43,830 nucleotides of DNA from Fibrobacter sp. UBA4375. Lineage in GTDB: Bacteria; Fibrobacterota; Fibrobacteria; Fibrobacterales; Fibrobacteraceae. Where the stretch lies: the NCBI GenBank assembly GCA_002391195.1, contig DGRZ01000003.1, positions 5,010 through 48,839 on the forward strand, given 5' to 3'. The notes under the pieces are model-generated. The model had not been told where the DNA came from, made no database searches, and was given only the letters and a program-made list of their open reading frames with translations. The translations under genes were made by a program, and so were the position numbers. Below are positions 7,488-16,084 of this stretch, one piece after another; positions within the stretch are counted from its first letter, which is position 1; each line of letters opens with the position of its first letter.

Positions 7488-8618
7488 ATGGATTTGGTCC
7501 GTTCCTTTACATCGGCAAGCTTTATTCACCAGGGCGGTGAGGCTTGCATTTACAAGGTCCAGGGAGAATCTTCCAAGACCTACAGCTTCAAGTGGTACAA
7601 TGCAGGCGTTTCTTATGACGCTTCTGTTATCGAAAAGCTCCAGAAGCTGAACGTGCCTGGAGTTTACCGCATCCTGGAATCGGGAGCGGTGGAGGGAAGG
7701 CCTTACATCGTCTATGACTATGTCGATGGTGTTTCCTCGAAAGAGCTTTCCCCCATGCCCCTTGGCGTGGCCCTCCATTCTTTACGGAAAATTGTGGCGG
7801 CCCTGCAGGCCTTGCGCGGGGCGGGGATTTCCCACGGGGACATCAATCCTTCCAACGTTTTCTTTGACCGTTCAGCGTCTCCTGTACTGATGGACTTTGG
7901 AATCGTCGGGCCGGGTGCGTTGCATTATTCTGCTCCTGAGCGGTTTTTGGGAGCTGCCCCCTCCGAAAAGTCGGACCTGTTCAGCCTTGGGGCGTTGCTG
8001 TACTTCTGGGTTGCAGGAGAACCGTTGCTTGAAGGCGAAACCTTCGAAGAAATTCGCGGGGCTATGGAAAACCTGGGTCCCGAAAAAATCGGGCTTTACC
8101 TTCTGGAAAAAATCCAGGCGAAAAAAGTCAGCCTTTCTCCCGAAGACTTGTCCTTGCTGGAACCTCTCTGGAAAGGGCTTCTTGAGCCCAGTCCAGATGC
8201 CCGCCTAGAAGACCTGGAAGAGCTGGACGAACTGCTGGAAATCGCCCTAGAAAAGCATGGCGGTGTAGGGGTTCAGCTGACCTGCGCCCTGGAAAATTTT
8301 GGCCAAAGAATTTCCGAGATTTTGCAAAAAAACGAGACAAAAACTCTCGAAAAAGCGGATTTGCCCTTCTTGAATTCGGGAATTTCTCCGAAAAAGGGCA
8401 AAAAAGGCTTTTATTTTGGGGCTTGTCTATTTATTTTGATTGTGTTGGCTCTGGTCGCCCTTGCGTTCTTTGGCAGGAGCGAAACCTCTGTAGATGAAAC
8501 AGGGGCGCTCCTGATGCAAAAGACCAGGGATAGCCAGATGCAGGCCGCTCCCGATTCGGTGGAAATGCCGAACCTGGAAGGCGTGCTGGAACGATTGAAA
8601 CCCGAGGAAGGTGAATGA
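7488..8618 (+). CDS. Membrane-anchored Ser/Thr-type protein kinase
   Basis: 376 residues with an N-terminal kinase fold. Likely ATP-anchoring Lys35 (YSFKWY), catalytic loop HGDINPSN (116-123, HRD changed to HGD, Asp118 and Asn123 kept), DFG 136-138 and APE 149-151. The glycine-rich loop is poor (IHQGGEACIYKV). The essential residues are present, so it could be active. One transmembrane helix lies near 307-329, leaving about 45 C-terminal residues outside, too few for a normal sensor domain; an external partner such as the TPR lipoprotein would make sense. It starts the base after the lipoprotein stop and shares an ATGA overlap with the activator gene, so the three are almost certainly co-transcribed. 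Confidence 0.8.
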   Translation: MDLVRSFTSASFIHQGGEACIYKVQGESSKTYSFKWYNAGVSYDASVIEKLQKLNVPGVYRILESGAVEGRPYIVYDYVDGVSSKELSPMPLGVALHSLRKIVAALQALRGAGISHGDINPSNVFFDRSASPVLMDFGIVGPGALHYSAPERFLGAAPSEKSDLFSLGALLYFWVAGEPLLEGETFEEIRGAMENLGPEKIGLYLLEKIQAKKVSLSPEDLSLLEPLWKGLLEPSPDARLEDLEELDELLEIALEKHGGVGVQLTCALENFGQRISEILQKNETKTLEKADLPFLNSGISPKKGKKGFYFGACLFILIVLALVALAFFGRSETSVDETGALLMQKTRDSQMQAAPDSVEMPNLEGVLERLKPEEGE

Positions 8619-10069
8619 TGAATCCGGATTCCCTTGTGGCCACAGAGAAAATGCTTGACGTGGTCAAGATTCTCCTGGACGAACAGGAGCCGGATACTCT
8701 TTTCCCGAAAATACTGAACATTGCCCGCGAAGTCCTGAATGCGGATGCTGCCGTCTTGGATATTGGCGGCGAAGTCCCTCTCCATTTTTCGGACCCGGAA
8801 AAGGTTTCCATTTCTATTTCGGCGGTTCGGCACGCCAAGAGCGAAAACCGTGCCATCGTCTGGAACCAGTTGGACGACGATTCGGCAGACCTTTCCAAGT
8901 CCATTGTGCAGAACCAGCTGACAAGCATCATGGTTTCGCCATTCCGGACTCCCGATTCCGAATCAGGGTACCTGTACTTGCAGCGGGCCGCCCGCACGGA
9001 ACCTTTCACGGAGGCGGACAGCAAGCTGTTCGATTCCTTTGTGACGGTCTGCGAAAAGATTACCTTTGCCGCCTTTGACCGCTTGCGGGACAAGGAATCC
9101 CTGGACGTGCTCAAGAACGTGGTCCGCAAAGACGGCATCGTCTATTCGTCGAAGGTCATGGAAGACCTTGTAGCCCTGGCGGATCGTTTGGCGCCCCTGC
9201 CCCTGCCGGTCATTATTCGCGGGGAAACGGGCACGGGCAAAGAGGTCTTTGCCCGCTACCTGCACAACCATAGTCCCAGATGCGACAAGCCCTTTATTGC
9301 GGTGAACTGCGGGGCTATTCCGGAATACCTTATCGAATCCCTGCTGTTCGGGCATGCCAAGGGTTCGTTTACGGGAGCCGTCGATAACCGCAAGGGGTAT
9401 TTCGAAGAAGCCGACGGTGGCACCATCTTTCTGGACGAAATCGGGGAACTGCCCCTGAACATGCAGGTGAAGCTTTTGCGGGTGCTGCAAGAAAAGCACA
9501 TTACCCGCGTAGGGGACAACCGGGAAATTCCCGTGAATGTGCGGGTGATTTCTGCCACCCATGTGGACCTGGAAGAAGCTGTCAAAGAAAAGAAATTCCG
9601 CGAAGATCTTTATTTCCGTATTCAGGTCATGCCTATCCAGGTGCCGCCTCTCCGGGAGCGTGGTCAAGACGTGGTGCTCTTGGCCGAGGAATTCTTGAAG
9701 CGCTACGGCGCAGAGTATGGGCGAGGCAAGTTCAAGCTCAGCCGCAATGCCGAAAAGGCCCTGCTCAGCTACCACTGGCCGGGAAACGTCCGTGAACTGG
9801 AAAATAAAATCCAGAAGGCGCTTGTCCAGGCGGTTCACGGTGTGATACAGCCGGCAGACTTGGGTCTTGAAACTATCCAGAAAGACGCGAAGGAATCGCC
9901 CAGGACGCTGAAAGAGGCGCGAGAGGCCGTTGAGCGTGAAGTCATAGGCAACGCCCTGCGGGACTCCAACGCGAACCTGACCTTGGCGGCTACCATTCTC
10001 GGCATAGACCGCAAGGTCCTGCGAGAAATTATGGAACGGCTGGGAATGAAAAAGGAAGACTTTAAATGA
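8615..10069 (+). CDS. Sigma-54-dependent activator with GAF domain
   Basis: 484 residues. An N-terminal GAF-like sensory region (about 20-150) replaces the usual response-regulator receiver. The AAA+ domain has Walker A GETGTGKE (203-210), the sigma-54 contact loop as GSFTGA (250-255, normally GAFTGA) and Walker B IFLDEIGE (271-278), with YHWPGNVRELEN further on. The C-terminus has a Fis-type helix-turn-helix (ANLTLAATILGIDRKVLREIMERLG). It binds upstream DNA and uses ATP to open RpoN promoters. AGGAAGG precedes the ATG. Without a receiver domain it must be controlled another way; the overlapping upstream kinase is an obvious candidate. A consensus RpoN promoter lies 150 bases downstream. Confidence 0.93.
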   Translation: MMNPDSLVATEKMLDVVKILLDEQEPDTLFPKILNIAREVLNADAAVLDIGGEVPLHFSDPEKVSISISAVRHAKSENRAIVWNQLDDDSADLSKSIVQNQLTSIMVSPFRTPDSESGYLYLQRAARTEPFTEADSKLFDSFVTVCEKITFAAFDRLRDKESLDVLKNVVRKDGIVYSSKVMEDLVALADRLAPLPLPVIIRGETGTGKEVFARYLHNHSPRCDKPFIAVNCGAIPEYLIESLLFGHAKGSFTGAVDNRKGYFEEADGGTIFLDEIGELPLNMQVKLLRVLQEKHITRVGDNREIPVNVRVISATHVDLEEAVKEKKFREDLYFRIQVMPIQVPPLRERGQDVVLLAEEFLKRYGAEYGRGKFKLSRNAEKALLSYHWPGNVRELENKIQKALVQAVHGVIQPADLGLETIQKDAKESPRTLKEAREAVEREVIGNALRDSNANLTLAATILGIDRKVLREIMERLGMKKEDFK

Positions 10070-10106
10070 GGTGTGAGATGTGGGGTGTGGAATTTGAAAT
10101 GAATGT

Positions 10107-10141
10107 GTCATTCTGAGCGAGTGAAACGAGTCGAAGAATCT
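10107..10141 (+). repeat. TGTCATTCTGAGCGAG...GAAGAATC repeat
   Basis: A variant of the TGTCATTCTGGAG...GATAGAATC family found at 4351, 15965 and 18569, here with GAGCGAGTGAAACGAGTCGAAG as the middle. It lies between the activator gene and the sigma-54 promoter. Confidence 0.55.
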
Positions 10142-10219
10142 AAGCAAGAATTTTCATGGTTAACATTTTAACTTGAGTCTAATAATTTATATTTAACGCG
10201 AGACACACAATATGGAACT

Positions 10220-10236
10220 TTGGCACGGAATTTGCA
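10220..10236 (+). promoter_or_regulatory. Consensus sigma-54 promoter abutting a start codon
   Basis: TGGCACG at 10221-10227 and TTGCA at 10232-10236 match the RpoN consensus at correct spacing. Placing the -12 C at 10235 puts +1 at 10247-10248, the A of the ATG at 10248. The RpoN activator gene ends 150 bases upstream. GTTAA-CATT-TTAAC at about 10159-10172 is a possible but unproven activator site. Confidence 0.8.
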
Positions 10237-10247
10237 AATCTATGGGT

Positions 10248-10685
10248 ATGAACAAGACTAAATTCATATCCGCAATTCTCTTCGCGACGGCATTCTCTTT
10301 TGCCGCCGGCGAATCCTCTGCACCTGAATCTTACGTTCCGACCCCTGCCGAAAAGCAGGAATTCTCCAAGGAAACCCCGGGTTTAAGCCAGCAGGAGCGT
10401 GCAGACTGGCAACGTATGCGCGAAGAACGCAAGCAGGCCAGGGAGCAGATTCTTTCCAAACTTCGCGAAGCTCCGCCTTCAGAACGTAACCAGATGCGTC
10501 AAAACGGACTGAAAAACCGTGACGAAAGGCCCCGTTTCGAAGGGGAATTCCCGAAAAACCAGCCCCGCGAAAGGGAGATGTTTGACCCCAATCGCGGAAA
10601 CGGTCGCCCTGATTTCAATGACAGGGAACCCATGGGTGACAGGCCGAATCCACCCCCCAAGGGCGGAAAGCCAATGGGCAGATAG
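10248..10685 (+). CDS. Small secreted Arg/Pro-rich protein, sigma-54-driven
   Basis: 145 residues beginning with a clean signal peptide (MNKTKFISAILFATAFSFAAG). The mature part has a charged helical segment (LSQQERADWQRMREERKQ, about 48-95) and a disordered Arg/Pro/Gly/Asn-rich tail. I do not recognise a family. The charged periplasmic helix recalls CpxP/Spy-like stress proteins, but their LTxxQ motif is absent. Upstream in-frame starts at 10212 and 10242 are rejected because they lie within or upstream of the predicted transcription start; the message would then be leaderless. It is the nearest downstream gene to the RpoN activator and probably its target. It converges on murA with a 9-base gap and no clear terminator. 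Confidence 0.7.
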   Translation: MNKTKFISAILFATAFSFAAGESSAPESYVPTPAEKQEFSKETPGLSQQERADWQRMREERKQAREQILSKLREAPPSERNQMRQNGLKNRDERPRFEGEFPKNQPREREMFDPNRGNGRPDFNDREPMGDRPNPPPKGGKPMGR

Positions 10686-10694
10686 CCCTGTAGT

Positions 10695-11972
10695 TTATTC
10701 CATTTCTTCGTCGTCGCTGTGGCGGATAACGGTAGCGCCCAGTTTTGCCATTTTGGCTTCGAAATCTTCGTAACCGCGGTCCAGGTGGTACACGCGGCTT
10801 ACTGTACTTTCTCCGTCGGCAATGAGGGCCGCAAGCACTAGGGCTGCCGTGGCCCGCAAGTCAGAGCCCATGATTTCGGTGCCTTCGAGAGGCGTGCCGC
10901 CCTTGATGGTGGCGGTGTTCCCGTTGATCTGGATATTTGCGCCCAGGCGTTCCAGTTCTGCCACATGCTTGAATCTGTCGTTATAGACGGTGTCCTGAAT
11001 CAGGCTGTTGCCGGGCACGGAAACCAGGGTGGCCATGAGGGGGGCTTGCATGTCGGTGGGGAATCCCGGGAAGGGGAGCGTCGATATGCTGATAGGCTTC
11101 AGCTCCATACCACGGGCATCCACCTGGGCCCAGTCGGGGCCTACATCCACCTTGCAGCCCATTTCGCGGAAAACGTCCAGGGTAGAGGCGATGTGTTCGG
11201 GAATAATTTTGTTCACCTTGACGCAGCCACGGGTGATGGCCGCGCCGCACAGGAACGTGCCTGCCTCGATACGGTCGGGAATGGTAAAGCACTTGCCGGG
11301 GCGCAGGCTTTCTACGCCCTGCACGGTGAGGGTTCGTGTGCCGCGGCCCTGGATTTTTGCACCCATAGACACCAGAAAATCCACCAGGTTGTCAATCTCC
11401 GGTTCCAGCGCCGCATTCTGGAGCACGCTGGTACCCTTGGCGAGGGTGGCGGCCATCAGCACGTTCACCGTAGCGCCAACGCTGGAAATGGGGAAGTTGA
11501 AGTTTCCGCCGGGGAGCCGCCCTTCGCAGGTGGCTTCCACATAGCCGCGGGTAAGGGTAATCTTTGCGCCCAGTGCCTCGAGGCCTTTCAGGTGCAAGTC
11601 CACAGGACGGGGCCCCCAGGCACATCCTCCGGGCAGCGAGACGCGGCAGCGTCCAAACCTGGCCACCAGAGGACCCAGCACATAGAAGCTTGCGCGCATG
11701 GTCTTCACCAGTTCGTAGGGAGCTTCCAAGTGGTCCGCCTGGCGGGTGTCAATTTTTAACACATGGGCTTCACCGCTGATATGGCAGCCGATGACCCTGA
11801 GCACATCACTCATGGTCTTCATGTCTTTCAGGTGGGGAACGTTGGTAATTTCAGAAACCCCATCGGCGAGGAGTGCAGCCGCCATCACCGCCAGCACGGC
11901 GTTTTTCGCTCCAGAAATTTCTACTTCGCCTTCCAGCGGTTTCTTTACTTGATGGACTTCAAAACGGTACAT
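10695..11972 (-). CDS. murA: UDP-N-acetylglucosamine 1-carboxyvinyltransferase
   Basis: First committed step of peptidoglycan synthesis: transfers enolpyruvate from PEP to UDP-GlcNAc in the cytoplasm. 425 residues, the normal length. GAKNAV (21-26) carries the conserved Lys-Asn pair, and the catalytic loop reads PGGCAWGPRPVDLHL with Cys117, so the enzyme should be fosfomycin-sensitive by this criterion. RIEAGTF and PFPGFPTDMQAP are also typical. It is preceded by the RDD protein gene (11982-12713) with a 9-base gap in the same direction, so they probably share a transcript. Confidence 0.97.
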   Translation of the reverse strand: MYRFEVHQVKKPLEGEVEISGAKNAVLAVMAAALLADGVSEITNVPHLKDMKTMSDVLRVIGCHISGEAHVLKIDTRQADHLEAPYELVKTMRASFYVLGPLVARFGRCRVSLPGGCAWGPRPVDLHLKGLEALGAKITLTRGYVEATCEGRLPGGNFNFPISSVGATVNVLMAATLAKGTSVLQNAALEPEIDNLVDFLVSMGAKIQGRGTRTLTVQGVESLRPGKCFTIPDRIEAGTFLCGAAITRGCVKVNKIIPEHIASTLDVFREMGCKVDVGPDWAQVDARGMELKPISISTLPFPGFPTDMQAPLMATLVSVPGNSLIQDTVYNDRFKHVAELERLGANIQINGNTATIKGGTPLEGTEIMGSDLRATAALVLAALIADGESTVSRVYHLDRGYEDFEAKMAKLGATVIRHSDDEEME

Positions 11973-11981
11973 ACAAATCTC

Positions 11982-12713
11982 CTAGTCCTTGTAAACCACG
12001 CGGGTCCGTGCAATCCAGTCGTGGAGCGCCCTGCGCTTGGGATCGATGCATACGATGAGGTAACCGAGCCCGTACAAGGTAAGTGTAAACTGTGTAAAAA
12101 TGCTCGCCATGTAGCGCACACAAGAAAGCCCCCAGCTGAGCTTTTCTCCTTGGGCCGATTCAATGCGGATTTTAAGGAGCATCTTGCCCGGCGTGGCAGA
12201 AAATTTTCCGGTAAAAAAGATAAAGTAGATAGCCTGGAGGATAGAGCAAATCAGCATGAATTCCCACATTCCGGGGGCATTGAAAAGGTTGTTCATGGCC
12301 TCTGCGGAGGTGGGGTCGTCAAGGAAAGCTGCCGCAAGGCCCTGGATTTTGTCCAGGTCTATGGAATGTGTTCGGCTCATGATGAACAGCACGATTCCGC
12401 CGAACAGCCCAACGATAAAGTTGTCGATGATATAGGCTACCAGCCGCACGAAAAATCCGGCGTAATGCTTTCCGGTCTGGGTCTGCTTCAAGAGCTGTTC
12501 GATGGCATCTTGCAGGGCATCTTCACGGGAGGCGTGGGTTTTTGCCTCCAGGGTGTCCTTCCAGGGCTTCCAGTTTTCTTCGCCGGAATGCCAGACCAGG
12601 GTGTCGTCCGTAATCTTTTTTGCTTCTACAAAACCGAGAATCTCGTCCAGGGTATAGGGGCCTTGCCGCCTTTCACCCTCGGTGATGGATTCATCTATAA
12701 AAAACCATGACAT
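11982..12713 (-). CDS. GYF_2 and RDD domain membrane protein
   Basis: 243 residues. The N-terminal 60 residues (MSWFFIDESITEGERRQGPY...LVWHSGEENWKPW) fit the GYF_2 domain often fused to bacterial membrane proteins. After a helical linker, an RDD-type membrane domain begins near residue 85 (YAGFFVRLVAYIIDNFIVGL) with further hydrophobic segments and a C-terminal FTLTLYGLGYLIVCIDPKRRALHDWIARTRVV, typical of RDD proteins. The biochemical role of the family is poorly defined. The gene is divergent from rapA (76 bases between starts) and is followed closely by murA. Confidence 0.85.
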   Translation of the reverse strand: MSWFFIDESITEGERRQGPYTLDEILGFVEAKKITDDTLVWHSGEENWKPWKDTLEAKTHASREDALQDAIEQLLKQTQTGKHYAGFFVRLVAYIIDNFIVGLFGGIVLFIMSRTHSIDLDKIQGLAAAFLDDPTSAEAMNNLFNAPGMWEFMLICSILQAIYFIFFTGKFSATPGKMLLKIRIESAQGEKLSWGLSCVRYMASIFTQFTLTLYGLGYLIVCIDPKRRALHDWIARTRVVYKD

Positions 12714-12789
12714 ATCCTTTACAAATCTAGAAAAAAAATCGATGTTATTTAGGGCCGATTTCTGTTCTTTTCGACCTAAAACAACAACA

Positions 12790-15700
12790 ATGAACGCTAA
12801 AAAAATTCTAGATTTGGGTGCTATGAATATATTTGTGCCTGGCCAGCGTTATGTGAGCCGATCGGAGCCGGACTTGGGTCTCGGTATTGTTTCGGAATTG
12901 CAGGGCCGCAACGTCGTCTTCCGCTTTCCCCTTTTAAACCAGACTCGAATTTACCGCACGGATAGCGCTCCCGTCGAGCGCTTCGTTTTGAATCCGGGGG
13001 AGACCGCCAAAAGCGAGAAGGGAGCATCCTTCGTTATCGAATCTCTCCGGGAATCCTCTGGTGTAGTTGTCTATGTTGGCCGTGGCGGCAAAGAAATCAA
13101 GGAATCTGACCTGGTGGCAAAACAGGGGGCCCGCGTTGTCGACCTGTTCAAGGCCCTTTCCAATGTGGGTGCCGACGGTATCTACGGTGGTAATTCCCAG
13201 GGTGACGTTTCTTCCAAGGCTTTTGACCGCCGTAGCCGTGCCCTGGCTTTAAGTTGCAAGTGGCAATCCTCACCGGTACGTGGCATGATTGGCCCCCGTG
13301 TCGATAAGATTCCTCACCAGTATTACCTGTGCTATAGGGCCTGCTCCAGCACGGCACTCCCGAGGCTCATGCTTTCTGACGAGGTGGGCCTGGGCAAGAC
13401 CATCGAGGCGGGCATGATTTGGCATGCCCTCAAGGCCCGTGGCCGTATCGAAAAGACCTTGATTCTCGTTCCCGATACCCTGAAACACCAGTGGATGGTA
13501 GAAATGAAGCGCCGCTTCAACCAGCTGTTCACCCTGGTGGACGATGGTTACATGCAGAGCATTTTCGTGAACGTGGAAAAAGACGAGGCCAAGCCAAACC
13601 CCTTTATGAGGGGCAACAACTTTATCGTTTCCGTGGAGCTTCTCATCAAGCAGGTCGCCCTGATCGAAGACCTGCTCAAGATTGATTGGGACATGACCAT
13701 CGTAGACGAGGCTCACCACCTGGTCTGCGAAGACGGCTTTACCAGCCGAGAATACACGCTGGTAAACGCCATTTCCAAAAAGACCAAGGGCCTGCTGCTC
13801 TTGACGGGAACTCCTCTGCAGCTCAATCCGGAGTCCCAGTTCAACCGTCTCAAGATGTTGGACCCGACTAGGTTTACGGACTACAAGGAATTTATCGCCG
13901 ACCAGGAGGCCTACAACAAGCTGGTCAACGACCTCAAGAAGATTCCCACAGACCCGAACCACCAGATGAGCTGGGACGACCTTTACGAGGCCGTTCCCAA
14001 GAATTCCAAGATTCGCCCCTGGCTGGAACAGGAAAGCTCCAAGTCTTTGACGGCAGGGGAGTGGATTCGCCGGATTGTAGATGCCATGGGTACAGGTTCC
14101 GTGGTGTTCAGGAACACTCGCAAGGGCGTGGGTGGTTTCCCGAAACGCATCTTGGATGCCATTCCGCTGGAACCCAATCCAGAATACCGGGACATGGTGG
14201 AAATTGCCGCCCAGAAATACCTCTACATGGAAGAGGGTGCGACCGGTGACGACCTGACCACGGACATTCAGGAGAACGGTCTTCTCTGTACCCAGTATTC
14301 CGACGCCTGGGACAAGGACGAACGCGTTGTCTGGCTCAAGGGATTCCTGAAAAAGCACCAGAAAGACAAGATTCTCCTGATTTGCGAGAGCGAATCCGTT
14401 TTGATGGCCCTTAAGACCGTGCTTACGGAATACCTGGGCGAGGGTGGTCTTGCCGTGTTCAGCGAAGGTATGAGCATTTTGGCTCGTGACAAGGCGGCTG
14501 CGAATTTTAGCAAGCCCAACGGAGCGAACATCCTTATCGCTTCTGAAATCGGTGCCGAAGGCCGCAACTTCCAGTTCTCACACCACCTGATACTTTTCGA
14601 CTTGCCTCTGGATGCGGCCCTGGTAGAACAGCGCATCGGACGCTTGGACCGTATCGGCCAGACCAAGGACATCTACGTGCATGTGCCCTACGTGAAGGGT
14701 TCCGGCCAGGAGGTGATGTTCCGCTGGTACGACGAAGGCCTGAATGCCTTTGGCGCGCCCCTGATGGGCGGCGGCGAGCTGTTCCTCAAATATACGGACA
14801 GCCTGATTGAAGCCTTGGCGGATCCTCTGAACAGCATGGAAAACTTTATGGCTAAGGTCATTCCCGCGGTTCAGAAAGATTCCGAACAGATGCGCAAGAA
14901 AATCGAGAAGGGTCGTGACCGCCTGCTGGAGTTCAACTCCCGCAACCCGGAAAAGGCGAAAGAGATTACCGACGCCATCGAGAAGATTGATGCCGAGCCG
15001 GAGATGAAGGACCTGCTGCTGGATTCCCTGAAGGCCCGTGGGCTGGATATTGAACCCAGCGCCATTGCCGGCTGTTCCGTGATTACCATGGGTCCCCAGA
15101 TCGAAGCGGGCACAGTTCCCGGTATGCCCACTCGCGCCATGATGGCCGCCCAGAGCGAAGACGAGGAACAGGGTTCCGAAGCTATCTCGCTTACGGTGAC
15201 CTTCGACCGCAAGGTGGCCATGATTCACGACGAGGTGGACTTTGTAAGCTTGGAACACCCGTTGGCCCAGGGCGTTATCGACTACGAGACCGGCGTGAAC
15301 CACGGTACGGTGGCCTGCTCCATTTGGCAGGACTCTGGCCTGCGCGGGCTCATGATGCAGTACAACTTCGTGGTGGAACTGCCCGTGCCCGAGGAGTGGG
15401 GCATGTCCGATATCGTTGGGCCCTGCTATGCATCTGCCTTGATTGACCCTACAGGCAAGGACATGTCTTCTGTTCTCGATAAACTAAAAACGGCAAGCCT
15501 CAGGGATGTGGCTGTGCCTCGCGGGAACAAGGCCGTCGATGCGACCCTCAGGTTCTTTGCCAAGGAAGGTCTTGGCTTTGCCCGTCAGTCCATCAATGCC
15601 ATGGCGAAGGAATACGCCGAAAAGGCCGCTGACCTGGTGGAAAAACGCACCGAGCAGGAATACCAGCGCATGAACCACCTGATGCTGATGCGCGGCCACG

Positions 15701-15813
15701 GCGGAAGCTCTTCTGCTTTGCAGCAGATGAAGAAGAACGTGACGGAGCGCCGTAAAATCGTTTCCACCCCGCAACTCCGCCTGGATGCCATCCGACTTTT
15801 GGTCTGCCGATGA
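12790..15813 (+). CDS. rapA: RapA-like SNF2 ATPase, RNA-polymerase recycling
   Basis: About 1007 residues. RapA/HepA proteins use ATP hydrolysis to remobilise RNA polymerase from nucleic acid. The N-terminal tandem Tudor-like part (FVPGQRYVSRSEPDLGLGIV) matches RapA. The ATPase core has DEVGLGKTIEAG (Walker A), ILVPDTLKHQW, DEAHHLV (motif II), LLLTGTPLQ (motif III), GAEGRNFQF and EQRIGRLDRIGQ (motif VI). The long C-terminal region is RapA-like and less conserved. The frame opens further upstream at 12682 but that would overlap the divergent gene. ATG 12790 is taken; ATG 12823 (MNIFVPGQRY) aligns better with the E. coli N-terminus and is a real alternative. Neither has a strong Shine-Dalgarno site. 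Confidence 0.93.
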   Translation: MNAKKILDLGAMNIFVPGQRYVSRSEPDLGLGIVSELQGRNVVFRFPLLNQTRIYRTDSAPVERFVLNPGETAKSEKGASFVIESLRESSGVVVYVGRGGKEIKESDLVAKQGARVVDLFKALSNVGADGIYGGNSQGDVSSKAFDRRSRALALSCKWQSSPVRGMIGPRVDKIPHQYYLCYRACSSTALPRLMLSDEVGLGKTIEAGMIWHALKARGRIEKTLILVPDTLKHQWMVEMKRRFNQLFTLVDDGYMQSIFVNVEKDEAKPNPFMRGNNFIVSVELLIKQVALIEDLLKIDWDMTIVDEAHHLVCEDGFTSREYTLVNAISKKTKGLLLLTGTPLQLNPESQFNRLKMLDPTRFTDYKEFIADQEAYNKLVNDLKKIPTDPNHQMSWDDLYEAVPKNSKIRPWLEQESSKSLTAGEWIRRIVDAMGTGSVVFRNTRKGVGGFPKRILDAIPLEPNPEYRDMVEIAAQKYLYMEEGATGDDLTTDIQENGLLCTQYSDAWDKDERVVWLKGFLKKHQKDKILLICESESVLMALKTVLTEYLGEGGLAVFSEGMSILARDKAAANFSKPNGANILIASEIGAEGRNFQFSHHLILFDLPLDAALVEQRIGRLDRIGQTKDIYVHVPYVKGSGQEVMFRWYDEGLNAFGAPLMGGGELFLKYTDSLIEALADPLNSMENFMAKVIPAVQKDSEQMRKKIEKGRDRLLEFNSRNPEKAKEITDAIEKIDAEPEMKDLLLDSLKARGLDIEPSAIAGCSVITMGPQIEAGTVPGMPTRAMMAAQSEDEEQGSEAISLTVTFDRKVAMIHDEVDFVSLEHPLAQGVIDYETGVNHGTVACSIWQDSGLRGLMMQYNFVVELPVPEEWGMSDIVGPCYASALIDPTGKDMSSVLDKLKTASLRDVAVPRGNKAVDATLRFFAKEGLGFARQSINAMAKEYAEKAADLVEKRTEQEYQRMNHLMLMRGHGGSSSALQQMKKNVTERRKIVSTPQLRLDAIRLLVCR

Positions 15814-15911
15814 GAAATTTATGAAGTATGTGTAATGACTAGTGTGGAATGTGTAGTGTGAAATGTGTAATGTAAAACTGGTGCATTTTCGTCATGTATG
15901 CAATTCTTCTT

Positions 15912-16010
15912 CGTCATGTTCGCGAAGGCGAACATCTGCTTGCTGTTATCAAGCGGATCCTCGTGATTCTATCGCCACACCGTGGCTCCAGAATGACAGC
16001 GAGGATGACG
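15912..16010 (+). repeat. Composite REP-like element, copy B
   Basis: Same two-palindrome layout as 1335-1427. TGTTCGC (15917-15923) pairs with GCGAACA (15928-15934) around a 4-nt loop. ATCCTCG (15957-15963) pairs with CGAGGAT (16000-16006). Here the second loop holds 36 extra bases, which are an inverted copy of the TGTCATTCTGGAG...GATAGAATC family (15965-15998). It is preceded, as in copy A, by GTGTGGAATGTGTAGTG (15842-15858). Confidence 0.8.
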
Positions 16011-16028
16011 CCTCCTGAGACCATCTGT

Positions 16029-16083
16029 CTAGCCCCTAACTCCTAGCCCCTAGATCCTAACCCCTAGATCCTAGCCCCTATCC
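16029..16083 (+). repeat. 14-base tandem repeat abutting proB start
   Basis: Four units of about 14 bases (CTAGCCCCTAACTC, CTAGCCCCTAGATC, CTAACCCCTAGATC, CTAGCCCCTATCC), ending one base before the proB ATG. They fill the position where a Shine-Dalgarno site would be. The same array, in the same orientation to the gene, precedes pyrE. Confidence 0.85.
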
Positions 16084-16084
16084 A

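Noticed and set aside
12682..12789. Longer N-terminus for RapA
   Set aside because: It would overlap the divergent RDD gene and adds residues with no match to RapA proteins.
13270..14358. 362-codon minus-strand frame inside rapA
   Set aside because: Antisense shadow of the SNF2 core; no recognisable motifs.
16029..16083. CRISPR-like array
   Set aside because: Units are 14 bases, contiguous and degenerate, with no spacers and no cas genes nearby.
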